Positions 1 through 7,211 of a DNA stretch of 36,404 nucleotides are shown in pieces. Each line of letters opens with the position of its first letter. Position 1 is the first letter of the stretch. This stretch comes from Actinomycetes bacterium. GTDB lineage: Bacteria; Actinomycetota; Acidimicrobiia; Acidimicrobiales; Ilumatobacteraceae. Location: assembly GCA_025356335.1 (NCBI GenBank), contig JANXUF010000061.1:1-36404 (forward strand). Reading direction: 5' to 3'. The position numbers and the translations under genes are program-made. The notes beneath the pieces are model-generated. The model searched no databases, was not told the DNA's origin, and saw only the letters and a list, made by a program, of their open reading frames with translations.

Positions 1-153
1 GACCGAACCCGACAGGCCGAGCGCCGCAGCACCGTTCCCGGACCATGTGCCGACCGTTTCACCGCGACCGGAGTAGTAATCCTCGAGACCGCGAGCGACC
101 TGTGACAGGTAGTAGTCCTCGGCGCCGACACGAAGCTTCCAGACGGACAACAC
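1..153 (-). CDS. MobF/TrwC-type conjugative relaxase, N-terminus only (runs off window)
   Basis: Only the first 51 codons are present; the gene continues past base 1. The predicted N-terminus begins VLSVWKLRVG and has two tyrosine pairs, Y14-Y15 and Y26-Y27, in the contexts EDYY and LEDYYSGRGE, followed by TWSGNGAAALGLSG. Paired N-terminal tyrosines just before a G-rich 'W.G.GA..LGL' stretch are characteristic of MobF (TrwC/TraI) relaxases, which nick oriT and become covalently attached to the transferred strand. The GTG start at 153 is chosen because this family normally starts right at MLS; a TTG at 162 is an in-frame alternative, and no strong ribosome binding site is visible. The gene implies that this DNA is, or was, part of a conjugative or mobilisable plasmid or integrative element. 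A RIT element sits 85 bp upstream of the start. Family assignment is fairly secure; completeness cannot be judged. Confidence 0.8.
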   Translation of the reverse strand, partial: MLSVWKLRVGAEDYYLSQVARGLEDYYSGRGETVGTWSGNGAAALGLSGSV

Positions 154-184
154 ATTCTGCAATGACCGGCCCGGGCGATCATGT

Positions 185-208
185 TGCACCGTGCAGCACC
201 TGGTGCAC
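185..208. repeat. Nested short palindromes upstream of the relaxase (candidate oriT or operator)
   Basis: Three perfect palindromes overlap here: TGCAC-C-GTGCA (185-195), GCACC-T-GGTGC (196-206) and GTGCA...TGCAC (191-208). They lie 32-55 bp upstream of the relaxase start. Relaxase genes often neighbour their own oriT, and relaxase promoters are often autoregulated at inverted repeats, so either role is possible. The structure is visible in the sequence; the function is inferred. Confidence 0.45.
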
Positions 209-211
209 ATG

Positions 212-243
212 TACAGATTATGCGGGATCCCTCATATTCTGTA
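212..243. repeat. Imperfect palindrome straddling the left end of the RIT element
   Basis: The arms TACAGATTATG (212-222) and CATATTCTGTA (233-243) pair at 10 of 11 positions around a 10-bp centre. The right arm includes the first bases (TCTGTA) of the RIT terminal repeat, while the left arm lies in flanking DNA. The right side of the element ends in the same TACAGATT (3579-3586). This suggests that the target carried a TACAGA-like sequence resembling the element end. Confidence 0.4.
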
Positions 244-1315
244 TTACCCGGGGCGGGGGGTTATGCGGGGTGGGCGCTTGAGGGCCGTGGCCTGGTGTGG
301 TCGGTGTGGTTGTGTGTCCCGGATAATCAGAGTGCTTCGAGGAAGGCGATGAGGCTGTCGGGTGGCTGGTAACGGCCGGGTGGGGTGGCTGGTGGGGTGG
401 TGCGGCGAGGGCGCGTTCTTTGATGGCGAGGTCGCCGTGGAGGTAGATCTGGGTGGTCTGGATTTCTTCGTGGCCGAGCCAGAGGGCGATGACGGATATT
501 TCTACGCCGGCGCCAAGTAGGGACATGGCGCAGGAGTGGCGCAGGGTGTGCGGTGTCACGTGTTTGGTTGTCCAGGTGGGGCAGTGTTGTTGGGCGACGG
601 CGACGTGTCTGTCGACGAGATCCCCGACGGAGTCGGGACTGAGTGCGGTCCCGCGTCGGGTTGGGAAGAGGGCTTGGTCGGAGGTTCCGTGGCGTTCTGC
701 CATCCAGGTTCGTAGCACGGCGACGGTGTGGCGGGTGAGTGGTGTGCATCGTTCCTTGCGGCCTTTGCCGTGGCAGCGCAGGTGAGCGCCGGCGGTGAGG
801 ATGATGTCTTGGTTTCGTAGTGCTGTGAGCTCGGAGACTCGGAGCCCGGTTTGGATGGCGGTGACGAGGAGCGCGTGGTCGCGTCGACCGATCCACGTGT
901 CGCGGTCGGGGGCGTTGAGGAGCGCTTCTATCTCGATTGGGGAGAGGTACGAGACGGTCGTTCGGTGGCTGCGTTTCTCGGGGATCGCGAGGACTTGTTG
1001 GATGAGCGCGGCGTGGGCTGGTTGGCGGTAGGAGGCGTATCGGAACATCGATCGGATTGCTGCCAGGCGGTTGTTGCGGGTTCGTACGGTGTTGTGGCGG
1101 TCGTGTTCGAGGTGGTCCAAGAAGCCGGCGATCAGTGTCGCGTCGAGATCGGCGAGGTCGAGTTGTGATGGCGTTTTACCGGTGCGCGTGTGGGCGTAGC
1201 CGAGGAGCAGTCGGAAGGTGTCGCGGTATGAGGACACGGTGTGCGGGCTGGCGTGAAGTTGACGGTAGAGGCGTTCGGTGAAGAACGCCTCGAGCGTTGG
1301 AGCGAGCGATGTCAT
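218..1315 (-). CDS. ritC: Tyrosine recombinase, third gene of the RIT element
   Basis: This is a 365-residue tyrosine recombinase. An N-terminal SAM-like core-binding region (about 5-110) precedes the catalytic domain. Visible catalytic residues are R159 (TGLRVSEL), K in HGKGRKER (about 185), H256 and R259 (HTLRH), H282 (LGHEE) and the nucleophile Y291 (IYLHGD). The ATG at 1315 overlaps the stop of ritB as ATGA, so translation is coupled; a longer upstream reading in the same frame is an artefact of ritB. About 70 residues follow the tyrosine and are rich in P, T, S and H. Residues about 348-360 are encoded by the terminal inverted repeat, and the last five residues and stop codon lie in flanking DNA. 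The C-terminal tail is therefore partly set by the insertion site. Recombinase assignment is very secure. Confidence 0.9.
   Translation of the reverse strand: MTSLAPTLEAFFTERLYRQLHASPHTVSSYRDTFRLLLGYAHTRTGKTPSQLDLADLDATLIAGFLDHLEHDRHNTVRTRNNRLAAIRSMFRYASYRQPAHAALIQQVLAIPEKRSHRTTVSYLSPIEIEALLNAPDRDTWIGRRDHALLVTAIQTGLRVSELTALRNQDIILTAGAHLRCHGKGRKERCTPLTRHTVAVLRTWMAERHGTSDQALFPTRRGTALSPDSVGDLVDRHVAVAQQHCPTWTTKHVTPHTLRHSCAMSLLGAGVEISVIALWLGHEEIQTTQIYLHGDLAIKERALAAPPHQPPHPAVTSHPTASSPSSKHSDYPGHTTTPTTPGHGPQAPTPHNPPPRVIQNMRDPA
238..272 (+). repeat. RIT left terminal inverted repeat
   Basis: This 35-bp repeat begins TCTGTATTACCCGGGGC and ends GGGGTTATGCGGGGTG. It differs from the reverse complement of 3550-3584 only at its 18th and 19th bases (GG here, CT there). 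It also encodes residues about 348-360 of the third recombinase, which reads straight through it. Confidence 0.88.
317..328 (+). repeat. RIT subterminal inverted repeat, left copy
   Basis: TCCCGGATAATC is an exact reverse complement of 3483-3494 and lies 44 bp inside the left terminal repeat. Subterminal repeats of this kind are probably recombinase-binding sites. Confidence 0.6.
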
Positions 1316-2226
1316 TGGTGGTCCTCGCGGTGCTGGTCGAGTTGCTCGGCGGCGATCGCCATCAGTTCCGGGGCGGCGCTGAGATACCAGTACGTGGTCG
1401 ACGGGGAGACGTGACCGAGGTAGGTGGACAGTCGTGGGAGCATGGCGTGAACGTCGGCGCCGTTGCGATACCACTCGAGCAGCGTCCTCGTAGCGAAACT
1501 GTGTCGAAAATCGTGAATTCTTGGGCGGCCCGACACGGTGGTCACGCCGGCGGTGTCCAACAACGTGGCGAACGTTGCAGCGAACGATGTGTAGCGCAGG
1601 CGGCGCCCGGTGAGCGACACGAACAACGCTGGTGTCGTCGATGTTGGCAATCGCTGGTGTCGATGTTCGTCGTAACGGGCGAGGGCGACCATCGTGGTCG
1701 GGTCGAGAGGAACGTGTCGGCTTTTGTTGAACTTGGTGAGCCACACGGTGGCGACACCGCTGTCCCAATCGATGTCGATCGTGTTCAACCGCAGGAGTTC
1801 ACCGATACGGCAGCCGGTGACCGCCAGCAGACCAATGACGGTCTCGCATGTCTCCGCCCAGATCGGTGGTTCGAGCAGGCGGGCAGCGTTCATCAACGCG
1901 GTGGTATCGGTATCGGCGTAAAGATACGGGACCCGGCGTCTGGTGCGGTTCGGGATCAGCCCGGCGGGTGGGATCTCATGCGCCGGCTCGAGTGCTTGGA
2001 GGTAGCGGGCGAACCCGCGGATCATCGATAAGCGCTGGGCGATGTTGCTGCGACCGGGAGGGTTCGACGCCCACGCAACAGCGGCCGTGACGGTGATCGT
2101 CACCGCGCCGATGCTGTCGAGATGAGCGACGAAACCTGTCAACACCCGACCGGTTTCGTCGAGTTTGTAGCCGACAGCGCGACGCGCTGCGAGATAGTCG
2201 TCGGCGGCGGTAGCGAGCGCGTTCAT
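1312..2226 (-). CDS. ritB: Tyrosine recombinase, second gene of the RIT element
   Basis: This is a 304-residue tyrosine recombinase. Catalytic residues seen are R140 (TGCRIGELL), H238 and R241 followed by H242 (HDFRHSFA), H272 (LGHVS) and Y281 (YWYLSA). The start at 2226 is chosen because ATG overlaps the ritA stop in an ATGA; an in-frame ATG at 2244 would add six residues. The gene ends in another ATGA overlap with ritC. It would act with the other two recombinases in moving the element; the separate role of each of the three is not settled for this class. Confidence 0.9.
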   Translation of the reverse strand: MNALATAADDYLAARRAVGYKLDETGRVLTGFVAHLDSIGAVTITVTAAVAWASNPPGRSNIAQRLSMIRGFARYLQALEPAHEIPPAGLIPNRTRRRVPYLYADTDTTALMNAARLLEPPIWAETCETVIGLLAVTGCRIGELLRLNTIDIDWDSGVATVWLTKFNKSRHVPLDPTTMVALARYDEHRHQRLPTSTTPALFVSLTGRRLRYTSFAATFATLLDTAGVTTVSGRPRIHDFRHSFATRTLLEWYRNGADVHAMLPRLSTYLGHVSPSTTYWYLSAAPELMAIAAEQLDQHREDHQ

Positions 2227-3425
2227 GACGTCGTCCCGGGCCACGCCACGACGACTGTCTTCAACGCTTCGAAATCAACCTTGGCGTAGATCGCCGTGGT
2301 GGCGAGGTGATGATGACGCAGGACCTGGCCGATCTCATACAACGGTGCGCCGTTACGTAACAGCTCACACGCGACTGCGTGGCGGAGTCGGTGAGTGCTC
2401 GTGTCGGGCACCCCGACGCGTTTGCAGGCCCGGCGCACGACAGCACGAATATCGGTCATCGCTATCGGTCCACGCGGGGCGACCACCCGCAGGAACACTC
2501 GCCGGCAGCCGGTAACCGGGACACGCACGCACAGGTAGGCAACGAGCGCTTCGCCAACATCGACGGGTAACGGCAACGTGTCACGCCAGCCGCCCTTGCC
2601 ACGAACCAACAGTTCGCCACGTCGCCAATCAATGTCATCGAGCTCGATCGCCGTGACCTCGCCGACACGCAAACCGAGCCGCACGAACAACGACAGCAAC
2701 GCGAAGTCGCGGGTCCCAGCGAGCGTCGCGCGATCGCAGCTCTGCAGCAGCAACTGGGCGGTCCCTGGCGTCAGCGTGCGCGGCAACGAACTCGTTTTGG
2801 CGCTCGCCAGCCACGGCGTCGCTTGCGCCAACGGCCGATCGATCAAACCCTTCAAGAACAAATAGCGCAGCAACGACCGCACACCGACAACGACCTCGTT
2901 GACCGATCGGGGGCTGCGCACACGACCCGCATCTGACACGAACCTCGACACATCCGCCACCGAGAGCCCCGCCACCCGGTCGGGATCATCAGCGCACGTC
3001 CGCGACAAAAACCACGCTGCTGTCGCCACATACCCCTTCGCTGTCATCGCACCCAACGCCCGCTCCACCACCAGAAAGTGCTGGTACTGCGCCAGCAGCA
3101 CCCCGACCGGTGACAACACGCCAACCTGCGCCGGTGCCGCGACCCCCAACGATCGCAAAAAACCCAGCACCACCCGGAACGAACGCGGCGTCGACATCAA
3201 CGATCGACCCGACCCGTGCAGCACGTCGAGCAGATCCCCGACCAACCGCTCGTCCACCGCAGCCGGGTCCAGGCGCTCGCGTTCCAACCACCAACTCAGC
3301 TCCGCCAAACGCCGCATATGCTCAACCGTCGATTTGACGCCATAGCCGGCGTCGCTCAGCGAACCGATCAGATCAGGCGCGTAGACGGCCAACGGCCCAC
3401 CCACACGAACCCGCGATGCATCCAT
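2223..3425 (-). CDS. ritA: Tyrosine recombinase, first gene of the RIT element
   Basis: This is a 400-residue tyrosine recombinase with a long N-terminal half and a C-terminal catalytic domain (about 215-395). Catalytic residues are R253 (GLRVGEV), K in RGKGGWRD (about 277), H345/R348/H349 (HRLRHA), a histidine run at 371-373 and Y380 (IYAKVD). The ATG at 3425 has AGGAGG nine bases upstream, which favours it over an in-frame ATG at 3473. It is the first gene of the three-gene operon, transcribed from the right end of the element, so its promoter must lie between 3426 and 3584 or outside the element. Confidence 0.9.
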   Translation of the reverse strand: MDASRVRVGGPLAVYAPDLIGSLSDAGYGVKSTVEHMRRLAELSWWLERERLDPAAVDERLVGDLLDVLHGSGRSLMSTPRSFRVVLGFLRSLGVAAPAQVGVLSPVGVLLAQYQHFLVVERALGAMTAKGYVATAAWFLSRTCADDPDRVAGLSVADVSRFVSDAGRVRSPRSVNEVVVGVRSLLRYLFLKGLIDRPLAQATPWLASAKTSSLPRTLTPGTAQLLLQSCDRATLAGTRDFALLSLFVRLGLRVGEVTAIELDDIDWRRGELLVRGKGGWRDTLPLPVDVGEALVAYLCVRVPVTGCRRVFLRVVAPRGPIAMTDIRAVVRRACKRVGVPDTSTHRLRHAVACELLRNGAPLYEIGQVLRHHHLATTAIYAKVDFEALKTVVVAWPGTTS

Positions 3426-3482
3426 CACCACAAACCTCCTCAAACGGGGACCACCCCCACGAGAAGCCTCCACCGGCCACAG

Positions 3483-3494
3483 GATTATCCGGGA
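3483..3494 (-). repeat. RIT subterminal inverted repeat, right copy
   Basis: GATTATCCGGGA pairs exactly with 317-328. It lies 55 bp inside the right terminal repeat and 57 bp upstream of the ritA start, where it could also act as an operator for the recombinase operon. Confidence 0.6.
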
Positions 3495-3549
3495 TCACTC
3501 AACCCCGCCCACCAACAGTCCCCCAGGCCAGCCACACCGCCAAGACCCG

Positions 3550-3584
3550 CACCCCGCATAACCCCAGGCCCCGGGTAATACAGA
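3550..3584 (-). repeat. RIT right terminal inverted repeat
   Basis: This is the reverse-complement partner of 238-272, matching at 33 of 35 positions. It lies 125 bp upstream of the ritA start and so also forms the promoter-distal leader of the recombinase operon. Confidence 0.88.
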
Positions 3585-3933
3585 TTTGCGTATTGCATTG
3601 GTTGCAATCGGGCTGTGGGGTGGTTGGGGCGGTGACCAGGTGGTGGGTGCGTGGGCCGTCGGTGGTGGGTTCCTTTCGCATGCAGCTGACGCGATCTGAC
3701 CGAGACCGACAAAGTTCGTGCGCTGACGGTAAGGCAAGCGCGGCGGGGTAAGGATCGATCGAGCGCCTGAGCCGAGTTGCAAGACAGCTTGGACGATGCG
3801 GAGGTGTTGGACGCGGGCCCTGCTAGTAGTGCCGACCCATCAAAGCGACGTCTGCCTCCTTGTGGCGCGACTCCAGGTCGGTATGGCGCTTCTGGAGGCC
3901 GCCGATTTGTGGTTGGTGACGGTTCGGTCCGGG
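3585..3933. other. 349-bp gap with no convincing gene
   Basis: This stretch lies between the RIT right end and the VOC gene. No open frame here has both a start and recognisable content. On the minus strand, the frame continuing past the VOC stop codon stays open for about 36 codons to a TAG at 3823-3825 and reads like a charged helix (LQKRHTDLESRHKEADVALM). It has no start and may be a decayed gene end or chance. Base composition near 3600-3670 is G-rich. Confidence 0.5.
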
Positions 3934-4407
3934 TCAGTCGGAGAGAGCGCCAACGTCGGTGAGCTCGACGAGGTTTCCGAACGGATCGCGAAGGAATGCA
4001 GCTCTGACGGTGACGCCGAAGTCGACGCGGCTGCGAACCCCGCGAACGAGCACCCCTCCACGTTCCTCTATCCGGCGCACGCGGTGCTCGAAGTCCGCGG
4101 CATCAAGATGGAATGCAATATGCGAGAGCGCGTCGGGAGTTCCGTTCGGCATCGCATCAGTGATGCCGAGATGGAGTTGACGGTCACCGACGCGGAACCA
4201 CGCGCCCGGTCCGAGAACGTCCGGACGCGGCAGCTCATCGAGGCCGAGCACGTCGACATAGAAACGCCTGGCGGCATCGATGTCGGTGACCAACAGGGTG
4301 ACATGGCTGAATCCGCTGATGGTCGAGGAGCGTCCCGCATCGGGTGCCGGCAGGGTTTCCGTCGTTTCCGTTGCTCCCGACGGAGGGAGTCCGGCTGCGT
4401 TCACCAT
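3934..4407 (-). CDS. VOC-family (glyoxalase/dioxygenase-like) protein
   Basis: This is a 157-residue single-domain member of the vicinal oxygen chelate superfamily. The fold begins at residue 32 (GFSHVTLLVTD) after a disordered S/T/P-rich leader. Likely metal ligands are H35, H96 (LSHIAFHL) and E148 (GNLVEL), the usual H/H/E set. The family includes glyoxalases, extradiol dioxygenases, epimerases and fosfomycin-type enzymes, so the reaction cannot be named. The start ATG at 4407 overlaps the end of the upstream P450 by seven bases, so the two are translationally coupled and probably act on the same compound. Confidence 0.8.
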   Translation of the reverse strand: MVNAAGLPPSGATETTETLPAPDAGRSSTISGFSHVTLLVTDIDAARRFYVDVLGLDELPRPDVLGPGAWFRVGDRQLHLGITDAMPNGTPDALSHIAFHLDAADFEHRVRRIEERGGVLVRGVRSRVDFGVTVRAAFLRDPFGNLVELTDVGALSD

Positions 4408-5636
4408 GTGACCGGCAACTCGTACATCCTGTATATGAACGCTTCGTCGTTCCAGTCCAACGCCGCTGCTGGCTGCACCAGTCGAATCGTCGGGAACCGT
4501 TGAAGCAGGCGTGACAACATCATCTGCAGTTCCGCCCTTGCCAGGTGCTGACCGAGGCAGGTATGGGGCCCGTAGCCGAAGGCGACGTGCTGGACCGGGT
4601 CGCGTTCGAGCTCGAGCTCGAGCTCGAGCGGATTGTGCAGGCACACCGACGGGTCGATGTTTGCGGTTCCCGTAGCCGGCATCACCCAATCCCCACGACG
4701 CAACTGCCGACCGGCGAACTCCATGTCCACGGTCACCAAGCGGGGGATCGTTGCGCCGTTCTCGGCGATCACGAACACGAAGCGGACGAGTTCCTCGATG
4801 AACTGGGCGACACGGCCGGAGTCAGCTACGAACGTGGCCAGTTGATCGGGGCGAGACAGCAGGATCGTCAGGGCGACGGCCGTCGACGAGGCTGTCGTGT
4901 CGTGGCCGGCGAGCAGCAGGTTGGTGCACAGCCCGGCGATCTCGGCATTCGACAACGGGGGATCGTCGGCCTTTGTCAGGTGGGAGATCAGGTCGCTGCC
5001 GGGGTTCCGACGCCTCGCGGCGACGACGGCGCCGAGGATCTCGTGCAGTTTGGCGACCGCTTGACCGGCAGCCTCGGGGTCGTCTTTGCCGCCTTTGCGT
5101 TGTCCAATCGTCTGCTCAGCGGCGCGCTGGAACGCCGGGGCCTCGTCGTGAGGGACGCCGATGATCTGCCCGATGACCTCGGAGGGAATCGGGAGACAGA
5201 ACTCGGTGATCAGATCGACAGCCGGACCGTGCTGGGCGAGCCGGTCCAGATGCTTGTCGACGACCGATCCGATGAACGGCCGCATCTGTTCGATGGCCTT
5301 CACCGAGAAATAGCCGGCGGCGAGGCGACGGATTCGCAGATGCTCCGGTCCGTTCATGCTCGGGATGAATCCAGGCATGTCGGGCACCGACACGCTGACG
5401 GGGCAGGGCTGCGGCTCGCCGAGGAACCGCTTAGCGTGAAGCCGTTCATCGCTGAGTGCTGCCTTGAAGTCGTCCATGTTCGTCGTCATCCAACCGACCA
5501 CACCATTTGGAAATCGGTACGGGATCAGACGCTCGTCCCGGCGTTCGAGGAGTTCGGCGAGCGGCAGGCGAGGCGTCAGCGGATCGCCGCCATGGCGTAG
5601 GGGTAGATCGAGCACTGCGGTGTCTGGCGCGGTCAT
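4401..5636 (-). CDS. Cytochrome P450 (copy 1)
   Basis: This is a complete 411-residue class I bacterial P450, a soluble haem monooxygenase that would take electrons from ferredoxin. The I-helix oxygen-binding motif AGHDTTAS is at about 243-250, the K-helix ExxR within EELVR at about 281-285, and the haem loop FGYGPHTCLG with axial Cys360. Residues 94-99 read SMNGPEH where most bacterial P450s have a DPPEH-type C-helix motif; all four P450s here share this. An unusual LELELELER run (337-345) comes from a GAGCTC microsatellite. The ATG has GGAGAG four bases upstream. It is divergent from the ferredoxin reductase gene and coupled to the VOC gene downstream. The CYP family and substrate are not determined. 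Confidence 0.95.
   Translation of the reverse strand: MTAPDTAVLDLPLRHGGDPLTPRLPLAELLERRDERLIPYRFPNGVVGWMTTNMDDFKAALSDERLHAKRFLGEPQPCPVSVSVPDMPGFIPSMNGPEHLRIRRLAAGYFSVKAIEQMRPFIGSVVDKHLDRLAQHGPAVDLITEFCLPIPSEVIGQIIGVPHDEAPAFQRAAEQTIGQRKGGKDDPEAAGQAVAKLHEILGAVVAARRRNPGSDLISHLTKADDPPLSNAEIAGLCTNLLLAGHDTTASSTAVALTILLSRPDQLATFVADSGRVAQFIEELVRFVFVIAENGATIPRLVTVDMEFAGRQLRRGDWVMPATGTANIDPSVCLHNPLELELELERDPVQHVAFGYGPHTCLGQHLARAELQMMLSRLLQRFPTIRLVQPAAALDWNDEAFIYRMYELPVTW
4608..4629. repeat. GAGCTC microsatellite inside P450 copy 1
   Basis: About three and a half tandem copies of GAGCTC encode the alternating Leu-Glu run at residues 337-345 of the P450. The other three P450 copies lack it at the equivalent place (for example TELDLDR or EQIDLNR). 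This points to local slippage expansion in frame. Confidence 0.8.
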
Positions 5637-5683
5637 TGCACTCTCCGTTTCGATGACTCGACACGCAGGGCGAGCCGATATTC

Positions 5684-5700
5684 TGTCTGACGTTCGACAA
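5684..5700. promoter_or_regulatory. Candidate operator between P450 copy 1 and the reductase
   Basis: TGTCTGACGTTCGACA (5684-5699) has TGTC...GACA outer arms and contains GTCTGAC. It lies about 50 bp upstream of the P450 start and 100 bp upstream of the reductase start, in their 161-bp divergent promoter region. It matches the GTCNGAC pattern found in other promoters of this window. Confidence 0.4.
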
Positions 5701-5797
5701 TAGAACGAGGCGCTCCTACCGTCAACAACGTCTTGCTCATTGAGAGCGGCATTTGTCCACTGTCGGGCTGAAACGTCCAGGTTCGTAGGAGGTAGAA

Positions 5798-7123
5798 ATG
5801 GTGTTCCCCTTGAGGCGAGTGGTCGTCGTCGGTGCCTCGCTCGCCGGGTTACGTGCTGCCGAGACGCTCCGCACCCGCGGGTTCACGGGAACGATCACCA
5901 TCGTCGGCGCCGAACGCCATCCTCCGTACGACCGTCCGCCGCTGTCCAAGAAGGTGCTCTCCGGCGAGTGGGCGCCCGAGCGAACGGCGCTGCGACAGTT
6001 CACCGCGGACGATCCGCTCGAGCTCCAGTGGCGTCTCGGCGTCGCTGCGGTTGGCCTGGACGTTGCCCGAAGAGTCGTCACCGTGCGTTCCGTCGAGGGC
6101 GCCGAGCGCGTGCGCCCTGTCCACGACGAGGATGCGGCCGGCCACGAACCTCGCACTGATCGTCGCCATGACGGTGGCGACCACGACGATGAGATCGGCT
6201 TCGACGGCCTGATCATCGCCACGGGGGCCGAAGCCAGGCGTCTGGCGGGACAGGTGGTCGACCCTTCGGTCGTTGTCATGCGCACGCTGGACGACTCGCT
6301 CGCGCTGCACCAGATGGTGTCTGACGGCTCGAAACGAGTCGTCGTCATCGGTGCCGGGTTCATCGGACTGGAAGTCGCAGCGACGGTTCGTCAACTGGGT
6401 AACGACGTCACCGTGCTCGAGGGGCTGCCGGCGCCGCTGATCCGCGGGCTCGGCGCCGACATTGGGACGGTGATCGGCGAGATCCACGCCGAACACGGTG
6501 TAGATCTTCGCTGCAACGTCGTCATCGAGTCGGTCGAGCCGGGCATGGTGACCCTGGCCGGCGGCGAGCGGGTCAGCGCTGACGTCATCGTTGTGGGCAT
6601 CGGCGTTGCGCCGGCGACACGGTGGTTGGAGGGGAGCGGCCTCGAGTTGCGCGACGGCGTGGTCTGTGACGCCACGCTCAACGTGGGCGTCGATGGCGTC
6701 TACGCCGCTGGCGACGTGGCCAGATGGCCGAACGGGCTCTTCGGTGAGGAGATGCGTGTCGAGCACTGGACGAACGCAGCCGAGCAGGGCGCTGCGGCCG
6801 CCGCGAACCTGCTGGCGACATCGCGAGGCGACCTCGCGGAGCCGTATTCGGCTGTTCCGTTCTTCTGGAGCGATCAGTACGACCGGCGCGTGCAGTTTCT
6901 CGGCCGCTCTGCCAATCATGACGAGGTCAGGATCGTCTCCGGATCGACTGCCGCCAGACAGTTCGTCGCGTTGTACCGCCGCGGCGACCGGCTGGAAGGG
7001 GTCTTCGGGCTCAATTCGACGCGCGCTCTGATGGCGTATCGCCCGTCCTTGTCGACGCGGGCCTCCTGGGACGAGGCGCTCGCCGTTGCGGGTGTCCAGA
7101 CGGGTCAGTCGGGCGGGCGGTGA
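5798..7123 (+). CDS. FAD-dependent ferredoxin reductase (pyridine nucleotide-disulphide type)
   Basis: This 441-residue flavoprotein should transfer electrons from NAD(P)H to the ferredoxins that serve the P450s. The FAD-binding motif is at 11-17 (VGASLAG), the NAD(P)-binding motif at 185-190 (GAGFIG), and a second FAD contact is in GVYAAGDVA. PPYDRPPLSK is typical of rhodocoxin/putidaredoxin reductase relatives. AGGAGG lies six bases before the ATG. Odd feature: residues about 105-132 form a hydrophilic His/Asp/Arg-rich insertion before the conserved LIIATGA strand, where relatives have a short loop. It is the only reductase in the window, so it may serve both ferredoxins. Confidence 0.92.
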   Translation: MVFPLRRVVVVGASLAGLRAAETLRTRGFTGTITIVGAERHPPYDRPPLSKKVLSGEWAPERTALRQFTADDPLELQWRLGVAAVGLDVARRVVTVRSVEGAERVRPVHDEDAAGHEPRTDRRHDGGDHDDEIGFDGLIIATGAEARRLAGQVVDPSVVVMRTLDDSLALHQMVSDGSKRVVVIGAGFIGLEVAATVRQLGNDVTVLEGLPAPLIRGLGADIGTVIGEIHAEHGVDLRCNVVIESVEPGMVTLAGGERVSADVIVVGIGVAPATRWLEGSGLELRDGVVCDATLNVGVDGVYAAGDVARWPNGLFGEEMRVEHWTNAAEQGAAAAANLLATSRGDLAEPYSAVPFFWSDQYDRRVQFLGRSANHDEVRIVSGSTAARQFVALYRRGDRLEGVFGLNSTRALMAYRPSLSTRASWDEALAVAGVQTGQSGGR

Positions 7124-7168
7124 GCGGGCGCGGGCGCCCGTTCGTGACGTTGTGCAGCGCCGACCGGC

Positions 7169-7197
7169 TTGCGAAGGTCAATCAGTTGCGCTAAAGT
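7169..7197 (+). promoter_or_regulatory. Candidate sigma-70 type promoter of the P450-ferredoxin operon
   Basis: TTGCGA (7169-7174) and TAAAGT (7192-7197) are separated by 17 bp, matching the housekeeping promoter pattern of actinobacteria. Transcription would begin near 7204, immediately upstream of a perfect palindrome. Confidence 0.45.
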
Positions 7198-7211
7198 CTA
7201 TTGGGTAAACG

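Larger units (their letters stand above)
238..3584 (-). mobile_element. RIT element (recombinase in trio), apparently complete
   Basis: Three consecutive tyrosine site-specific recombinase genes are all on the minus strand, each overlapping the next by an ATGA junction. They are bounded by 35-bp inverted repeats at 238-272 and 3550-3584 that agree at 33 of 35 positions. A further 12-bp inverted pair lies just inside (317-328 and 3483-3494). This arrangement is the definition of RIT elements, whose genes are conventionally named ritA, ritB and ritC. All three proteins keep the catalytic residues, so the element looks potentially active. No target-site duplication is obvious next to the repeats. 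The insertion lies between the relaxase leader and the catabolic cluster. Confidence 0.88.

Noticed and set aside
1316..1768. N-terminal extension of the third recombinase
   Set aside because: The upstream frame runs antisense-free but inside ritB in another frame; the ATGA overlap at 1315 gives a normal recombinase start.
3823..3933. Open frame continuing past the VOC stop codon with a charged helix
   Set aside because: It has no start codon and no recognised family. It could be a decayed gene end, but there is not enough to call a pseudogene.
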